A DNA stretch of 64,000 nt from assembly GCA_020744425.1 (NCBI GenBank), contig JAGMUV010000007.1:1674001-1738000 (forward strand), in the 5' to 3' direction. Positions 58,283 to 64,000 of the stretch are shown in pieces (position 1 is the stretch's first letter; every line of letters begins with the position of its first letter). The translations under genes were made by a program, and so were the position numbers. The notes beneath the pieces were generated by a model. The model did not search any database. It was not told the DNA's origin and saw only the letters and a list, made by a program, of their open reading frames with translations. Source of the stretch: Dactylonectria macrodidyma. Lineage: Eukaryota > Ascomycota > Sordariomycetes > Hypocreales > Nectriaceae.

Positions 58283-59725
58283 TTATGTAAAGGTAATCTG
58301 TTTTCCCATGAGGCTTCTATATGCATCATCAACAGCCTTCCTCTTCTTCCTTCTGGTCTCTTCATCTTCATTTATTTCTTCCTCCTCATCGAAGTCGTCT
58401 GGCCCTGGAATCTGCGGTGTCCATGCACGAATCTGTCCATCCATATGAGAACTGTACATGGCGCCAACAGAGTTCCCGCCACCCATAATTGGCCCAACCA
58501 AGTGCCCACCACCACCCGCTCCGCGCCATACGATATTTGTGATCCGGTTCTTCCCCATTTGGCCACCACGGGGTCCAACTGGGTTCGTCACACCAGGGCT
58601 GCGAAGACGAGTCACGATGTTACCTTCATGAAGGTCGAGAACGAGGATTTCTTGATCGTTTGGCCAGAACAAGAGCTGGTTACCAAGTGACAAGTTGGAC
58701 GGAGAGATCACGAAGCTTGCCGTTTTAGCATGTTGGTTTTGGATGAGAGAGCCGAAGCTTGCCAATGTGTTGGCTCCAGTCGCAGCGTCCCATACTCGGA
58801 TTCGGCGATCCAGGCCACTTGAGATGATGTACTTGCCGTCGTCTGTCCACTGTAAACCGTTGACCGCATCATCATGGGCTTGCGCGGAGGCTCTGAAATG
58901 CGGCATCTGACCCCAATCCATACCCGCAGCTGTGGCGTGGTCATATCTATGGACGATACCAAGCGAGTCCTCCTGATCCAACTGCGCGATGACACCACCG
59001 GCACGCCGGATGTCCCATACTCGAACCTTTCCATCCGCATGGCCACTAACGAGTACGTGGTCATGCCGTGGACTCCAAGCTGTTGACAGGACTGGTCCAC
59101 CATGCGCCACCAAAGCCTGAACTGCAGATCCAGATTTCAAGTCGACGAGCCGCACGTTAGAGTGCTGAGTGGCGACCGAAACGAGAAGATGGTCAGCAAT
59201 GGGGCTGGTCGAGTGAGAGTAAATAGTGGCATTCAGATCGAAACTAGCCGAAAGTGCGCAACGCTGGGTCGACCATAGCTTCAACTTCTTGTCATAGGAA
59301 CTCGAGAGGAAGGCATCCGGGTCGAACGGATAAAACGCGAGGTAGGTTATTCCATGTGTATGCCCAGACGAGCGTTGATCCCCAGTCGACCGCGCGATCG
59401 AGCTCACAGGGCGAAACGTGTGGAGCGTATGCGGATTCCCGCAAGACTCAAGATCCCATATCTTGATGGAACCTTCTGCGCCGCCAGAGAGCAAGATGCG
59501 CCCGTCGAACTTGTCGAGGGCGAGCGAGCTCACGCCTGCCCCATGGGCCCGAATGTTGTGCGCGCGTTCATCTACGCCGGCAGGGTCGGGACGCGGCGCG
59601 AAATCGCCATTGAATCGATGCTGTGGCGCCGGCGCAAAGGAACGGATGAGGTCGGTCGTGACGCTTCGGACGAGTTCTCGGGGATCCACGTCACCCGTTT
59701 CGCGGGCGAACAGACGGGCCTGCAT
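58283..59725 (-). CDS. RAD28: CSA/ERCC8-like WD40 repair protein (Rad28)
   Basis: Single-exon ORF of 480 aa from ATG 59725. The N-terminus ARETGDVDPRELVR matches the ARQTG.EDP start of CSA. WD40 blades follow: GAGVSSLALDKFDGRILLSGG...IKIWDLES, the TYLAFYPFDPDAFLSSSYDKKLKLW blade, NVRLVDLKSGS, STAWSPRHDHVLVSGHADGKVRVWDIRRAGG, VNGLQWTDDGKYIISSGLDRRIRVWD and a last blade ending QIRAWTP. The C-terminus is acidic then basic (FDEEEEINEDEETRRKKRK). Known: CSA/Rad28 is the substrate receptor of a DDB1-Cul4 ubiquitin ligase used in transcription-coupled repair. It is divergent from the gene at 59981 across only 255 bp. Confidence 0.9.
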   Translation of the reverse strand: MQARLFARETGDVDPRELVRSVTTDLIRSFAPAPQHRFNGDFAPRPDPAGVDERAHNIRAHGAGVSSLALDKFDGRILLSGGAEGSIKIWDLESCGNPHTLHTFRPVSSIARSTGDQRSSGHTHGITYLAFYPFDPDAFLSSSYDKKLKLWSTQRCALSASFDLNATIYSHSTSPIADHLLVSVATQHSNVRLVDLKSGSAVQALVAHGGPVLSTAWSPRHDHVLVSGHADGKVRVWDIRRAGGVIAQLDQEDSLGIVHRYDHATAAGMDWGQMPHFRASAQAHDDAVNGLQWTDDGKYIISSGLDRRIRVWDAATGANTLASFGSLIQNQHAKTASFVISPSNLSLGNQLLFWPNDQEILVLDLHEGNIVTRLRSPGVTNPVGPRGGQMGKNRITNIVWRGAGGGGHLVGPIMGGGNSVGAMYSSHMDGQIRAWTPQIPGPDDFDEEEEINEDEETRRKKRKAVDDAYRSLMGKQITFT

Positions 59726-59980
59726 TCATCTGAGCTGTGTAGGGTGAATGAGGCGCAGGCTGGAGCAGTGCAGGCGTCTAGAACCTGGACACAGCGCGAC
59801 AAAATTGAGTTGAAACATGAACAATGTGCAGCATCGCAGAGGAATCAGGCTGCGGTGATGTCAGCTGGTTCGCTGCTGCGCCTGCCACTGCTACGAGGCC
59901 CCGCAACCCCACCTTACCTCTCACAAGCCGACCGCCTCAATGTCTAAAACTTTCACCTTGAAATCCAACTCTGCAAACAA

Positions 59981-61038
59981 ATGGCTTCCGTTCAGATACG
60001 ACTTGGTCGTGATTTACTTATTCGGGCCTTCCGCATCAATCAAACTTGATCATCTGACTGAATTATCCTGCTCCAAAAGTTATCGCAGACTGCGCCCTAG
60101 ACGCCACGACATACGCAGACCTCCAACAAGCATGTGCCCATCCCGACATAGGAGAACAAACGGGATCAACGCATGTTCGCCTTGGCCTTGAACAAAGCAA
60201 GATTCGCGCTTTGGGATTACAAGCAGGTGATTATCTAATCAACGAAGCCATGGATGGCACCAGAGACCTTGGCCGTGTTGTGCCCATCGTCAAGTCGGGC
60301 AGCGCTGGGGCGCCAGAAACTGCACGCCATGAGCAGCCCCAGACATCCACCTCGAAACGTCGACACGCAACCGTATACGACGCAGTAGCTGGTGAGTCAA
60401 AGCGTGGTCCATGCATCACGTGAAGCTCATTGTATGCAGGAAAGGTATCATATAGCCAGGGTCCTCGTTCACAGGAAACAGTGCCCCTACCAAATCATCC
60501 GAAGACTATCAAATATTCAACAAAGGAAGTTCCCTTGGCGCCGGACGAGGTCCTGTTCCGTCGCAAAGACGCGCCTGAACGCTACTTGGAGCATGACATC
60601 TATTACGCCCATGAACGGGAGCTTCCCCGCGGTGGCCAAGGAGTTTTGCCCGAGAGCGATCTGCTCAAGGCCGTCCACAGCTATGCCAGCTCGTTCTATA
60701 GCTCAAAGTCAAAGAGCCGCGATCGTCACCCCGCCGGCGATATGAACGTAGCCGCCCGCAGCATGGACGAGACGGCACTTTTGGCAGTTGGCATCCTGCT
60801 TGAGGAGGCGGGCAAGGAAATTCTTGGCCGGAGGGGCGATCAAGTCTTTACCGAGGGCGCCGACGATGCTCTGGGCTCAAACCAAGGTGGAGATGAGGTG
60901 GCGCGTGAGGACGCTCACATTGTTGGACATCATGACGTTGCGTTGCGGAGGAGGGGACCTAAGCGAAGGAAGGTTGCCGACACAGACGACGAGCAATCTC
61001 CGATGACGGGAACTCAGCAAGAGAAACGATTGAACTGA
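59981..61038 (+). CDS. Unrecognised fungal protein, possibly nuclear
   Basis: Exons 59981-60008, 60089-60391 and 60440-61038 give 309 aa. The first donor is uncertain: GTGATT at 60009 (joins as His) or GTCGTG at 60006 (joins as Asp); both keep frame. The N-terminal part has LQQACAHPDIGEQTGSTHVR and GLQAGDYLINEAMDGTRDLG. The central block is the best conserved-looking: VLFRRKDAPERYLEHDIYYAH, ESDLLKAVHSYASSFYSS, MDETALLAVGILLEEAGKEIL and GRRGDQVFTEG. The C-terminus is charged, with RRRGPKRRK as a likely nuclear signal. I do not recognise the family; the central block looks like a helical transcription-factor-type module but this is only an impression. Divergent from the CSA gene with a 255-bp shared promoter. 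Confidence 0.7.
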
Positions 61039-64000
61039 AACCGCGGCCGAGGCTGGAACGGCAGGGTGTTTGCATGCTGGCTGCTCGCTTCTCGGCCATT
61101 GGCGGCGTCGTGGGGTTGGTTCATGATCGACACAGCGCCCAATACGCCAAGCCACAAACCCTGTTGGGCTCCAATGCCTCGGAAGAAGGAAGATCAATGT
61201 TCGGAACCGACACTGGTGGGTATGAATCAATCCATGGTTTGGGAGTGTTTGATATCCTGCACTAAATTAGGCGAATTGTAGTGGTTGTCAGCTGCCCAGT
61301 CAGTCTGTTGTTGATACCCTATGCGATATGAAGATCACAGGCTTTGGCCTGCATACAACTCTGTTCGCCTGTCAGCCCGGGCCTGCACGTTCCGCGCGTA
61401 ATCGGAAAACTACGAATCGCATCAATTCGTTTATTGGGAGTGACTCTTTGAATCAAGGATCTGAAGCTGCGATTTCTCGGATGCGCTCACACCGTTGCAG
61501 CCACGCGTCTTAGTTGTTAGCCCATGAGGCACCAGTCAAACACTTGCAACCTCGTAGGGCTTATACAAGCCCGCCACCGACAAATTGCCTGGATGCTGAA
61601 CTCGAGACGTGGGTAGGTATACGGAAAGTCGTCGGAACGGTCTTCGGTCTGGGATGTAGCTGGTTTCTGTTCAACCCAGGATCCTGGGGAGTGGTTCGAT
61701 AATGTCTAGATCGCAACCACAAAGGTAGGGCGAATAATCTGGTTTCCTTGACCTTGTTCTATAGCTAGCGAAGGAGTTAGACCCTTTCACGAACCGTCAT
61801 CAGCGTGTCATGAGTGGCAATCCGGGGCAAGATCTCCCTGTGCAAGGCGCCGATGGACTCTCTGTTGCGTCATATGTCTGTCTAGATTGAGTCGCACATA
61901 CCTGCTTTCTAGCAAAGTGGTTGTTGCGTTGTTCTAAACTCGGCTTTAGGGTAAGCCGAGGAGTGAACAAGGCGTCGTGACAAGTCACTCAAGATGTGTG
62001 CCCAAGCAGCATGCCAATCCCCTACCGAGACTGCACTGGGAGCCGACAGTTGACACGGAGTTACTAGAATCACGAAGACGAGTCAGTGGTCCAGGGTCCA
62101 GGGTGGCTTTACCACGTACAAAGTCCCATTCATTACCAAATCGCATTGTTTTGTAAGTTGATATCACTATGACTGTGGGAGCTAATTGACCCAAGCTCAA
62201 GTTCACGGACCAATAAGGTAACCACCGAAAGCTAATCGTTGCACGTACTGGACCAACATGCACTCCATCGTCTCACGACTTAAGATTAACCAAGTCGTGA
62301 ATCGCCAGCATGGCATTTGCCAGACGTCGGGCCGTGACGTGTCCCGCATCTCGTATTAATTCATCGATTCGAATCTACTGAATTTGAAGCTGCAAGCCGC
62401 TGACGAGAATAGAGAGCATGAAAACAGGCCACTCGGGTCTCTATTTGAAACGCATCCCCCAAAGCATCTGAGTAATTATCTGCCTGCAAAAACCTGCTGG
62501 TTGGCTAACCCTATTTTACAGCCTCGGCTGGCTGCCACGGATTTCGAGTGCCGTTAGGCCACAGTGGAGGATTGGGGCCATGCGACTTACTTCTTGATGT
62601 ATACGTTATAGTAAGCAGAGGATTTGGTGGAGGATTGGCCCTGCATCTTTGTCGGGGTAGACAGGGCAAGGAGCATTTCTCTGTCGATGCTTGCGTGGCC
62701 CGGCCCTTCAACTCCACAGCGAGCGCCTCACCAGCCTCCCATTTCATTAATCATCAAGGCCATGTTGACCTTGGTCGCGCCCAGACGCCGGTGCTTCAAG
62801 GCTATTGGGCGTCTGCCATTTCGACCGGGATGCCATAGTACGTACCACGAAGCACGGCATTTGGCAAGGGTCAGATCATGACAAGCTACGTATCAGCATG
62901 AGTACGAGTGTTATTATTACTACGTACTAGCACCAGTCCTAGGAGTCTAAATATCCAGCGCCCCAATCGCAAAGGCATGGAGATGGTCCGGTCACGATCG
63001 TCAGCTGGCCCAGCTCCAACCATTCCTGGCCGCCCAGCTCGGGAAACCTAGGTCATGTGGAGACGGCGCAAGTCACGGGGGAGGGCATTCGAGCCATCCA
63101 TGGGACGAAGGGGACTATTGCAAATTCCTCGCAGATCAACCACCATCTGGACGTTGGCGCTTGCTGCTGCTGTTGCTGCAATGCGTCACAGCGCAGCCAA
63201 GGCATGTATAATCCCTCATCACATCACATGGCCTCAATCTCGGTCAGAGGAGCATGGCCAGAGGAATGGGGACATGGCCTCATGCTGAGGGCTTGGAAAA
63301 TGGGGAAAGCAGTCGTGCCTATAGAGTAACCCCTGTCGATTCTTTCAGTGCTCAGCGCGTGAAGCATGTCATGCACACTTGCACAGCAGCATGCAGCGTG
63401 CAGCGTGCAATGTCCATAACAACAGTGTTCAACGCATATCAGCACGTTTTTGCGCGCGGCACGCGTTGCCTCCCCCGTCGTCCATCTCCACACTTGTGCA
63501 CATCGAGAGAGCACATCACACTGCACTGTTGTTGATGCCGATGGGGCCAAAACCATCCATCCATCACCAACACGTGTAACAGATGCAACGTTGAAGAGAG
63601 TCTGAGCGCTGAAGACAAACGGCGGCGTTTTTGTGCCGCTATGTGGCGCATCAATGGGACTTGTGTCTGTGCCCCAATCGTGGTCAACATCAAATGGCAA
63701 TGAGAGCAGCCCAAAGCCCTGAAAGCAGAATCGCCTCTACCGGATGTATCACGGCGTTCAGAGCATCGGGAAGGATGCGTGTCTCTGTACTGGTGTCTGT
63801 GCCCGTCTCGGACTTTCGGCGAGTGCCCGGTTTGGAGCATCAGATTGTGGCCGTTTGTGGCGCATCACCGTATTCTGTTAGTGTTCGGTTGCTTGCCAGT
63901 GTTGGTTCAACTCGAACTGTTGGACGGGTAAGCAACATTAGCCTTCGATCATGTGTGTATTGGTCTGTAACTCTGTCTAACGGCGATGCCCTCCGAAGAC
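61039..64000. other. Intergenic, no gene seen to window end
   Basis: 3 kb with only short ORFs lacking protein character. There are many short CACGTG/TGCAC-type words near 63360-63420 but no tandem array, RNA gene or mobile element was recognised. A gene outside the right edge may have its promoter here. Confidence 0.5.

Overview
The window is nuclear DNA of a filamentous ascomycete (Pezizomycotina), most likely a sordariomycete. Genes are monocistronic and lie on both strands. Most are cut by introns of about 45-110 bp (one of 228 bp) with GT..AG ends and CTRAY-like branch sites. The protein set is typical of these fungi: a LaeA-like methyltransferase, a Cex1/SCYL1 pseudokinase, Nup85, Atg5, an ADGF-type adenosine deaminase and a 5-oxoprolinase. 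The order Sordariomycetes is an inference from protein flavour and intron style. Nothing bacterial or viral was seen, and no rRNA or tRNA gene was recognised by eye.

Layout, left to right. 0.4-9.4 kb: LaeA-like methyltransferase (+), Cupin_5/DUF985 protein (-), the mitochondrial protease OMA1 (+), a minimal cytochrome b5 (+), and a group II PLP decarboxylase (+). 9.6-13.1 kb: a DUF2462 basic protein and Cex1, both on the minus strand. 13.1-16.7 kb: a long TATA-led leader region and a fungal protein of unknown function with an N-terminal Cys/His knuckle. 17.1-23.7 kb: an Aco2/AcoB-like mitochondrial aconitase and Nup85, both minus. 25.2-29.8 kb: glutathione-dependent formaldehyde dehydrogenase (+), the endonuclease III homologue Nth1 (+), and a 72-residue AN1 zinc-finger protein (-). 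29.8-34.5 kb: gene-free, rich in short tandem repeats, with an AT-richer right part. 34.5-38.7 kb: 5-oxoprolinase (+). 38.7-42.2 kb: gene-free. 42.2-45.9 kb: an NmrA-like oxidoreductase (+) convergent with a leaderless ADGF-type adenosine deaminase (-). 47.6-50.9 kb: a small secreted cysteine-rich protein (+), an unrecognised ORF (+) and an AidB-like acyl-CoA dehydrogenase (-). 53.1-61.0 kb: a four-span MARVEL-like membrane protein, a highly repetitive hydrophilin-like protein, Atg5, a CSA/Rad28 WD40 protein (-) and an unrecognised nuclear-looking protein (+). 61-64 kb: no gene seen.

Most genes are unlinked housekeeping functions: mitochondrial quality control (OMA1), tRNA export and COPI traffic (Cex1), the nuclear pore (Nup85), autophagy (Atg5), base-excision and transcription-coupled repair (Nth1, CSA), glutathione and one-carbon metabolism (formaldehyde dehydrogenase, 5-oxoprolinase) and the TCA or lysine pathway (aconitase). 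There is no obvious secondary-metabolite cluster. The more accessory-looking material is the stretch 42-57 kb (NmrA-like gene, secreted protein, orphan ORF, repetitive hydrophilin) and the repeat-rich gaps around the 5-oxoprolinase. Exon boundaries were set by hand from splice signals, reading-frame continuity and remembered family sequences. Every spliced model given here adds up to a whole number of codons.
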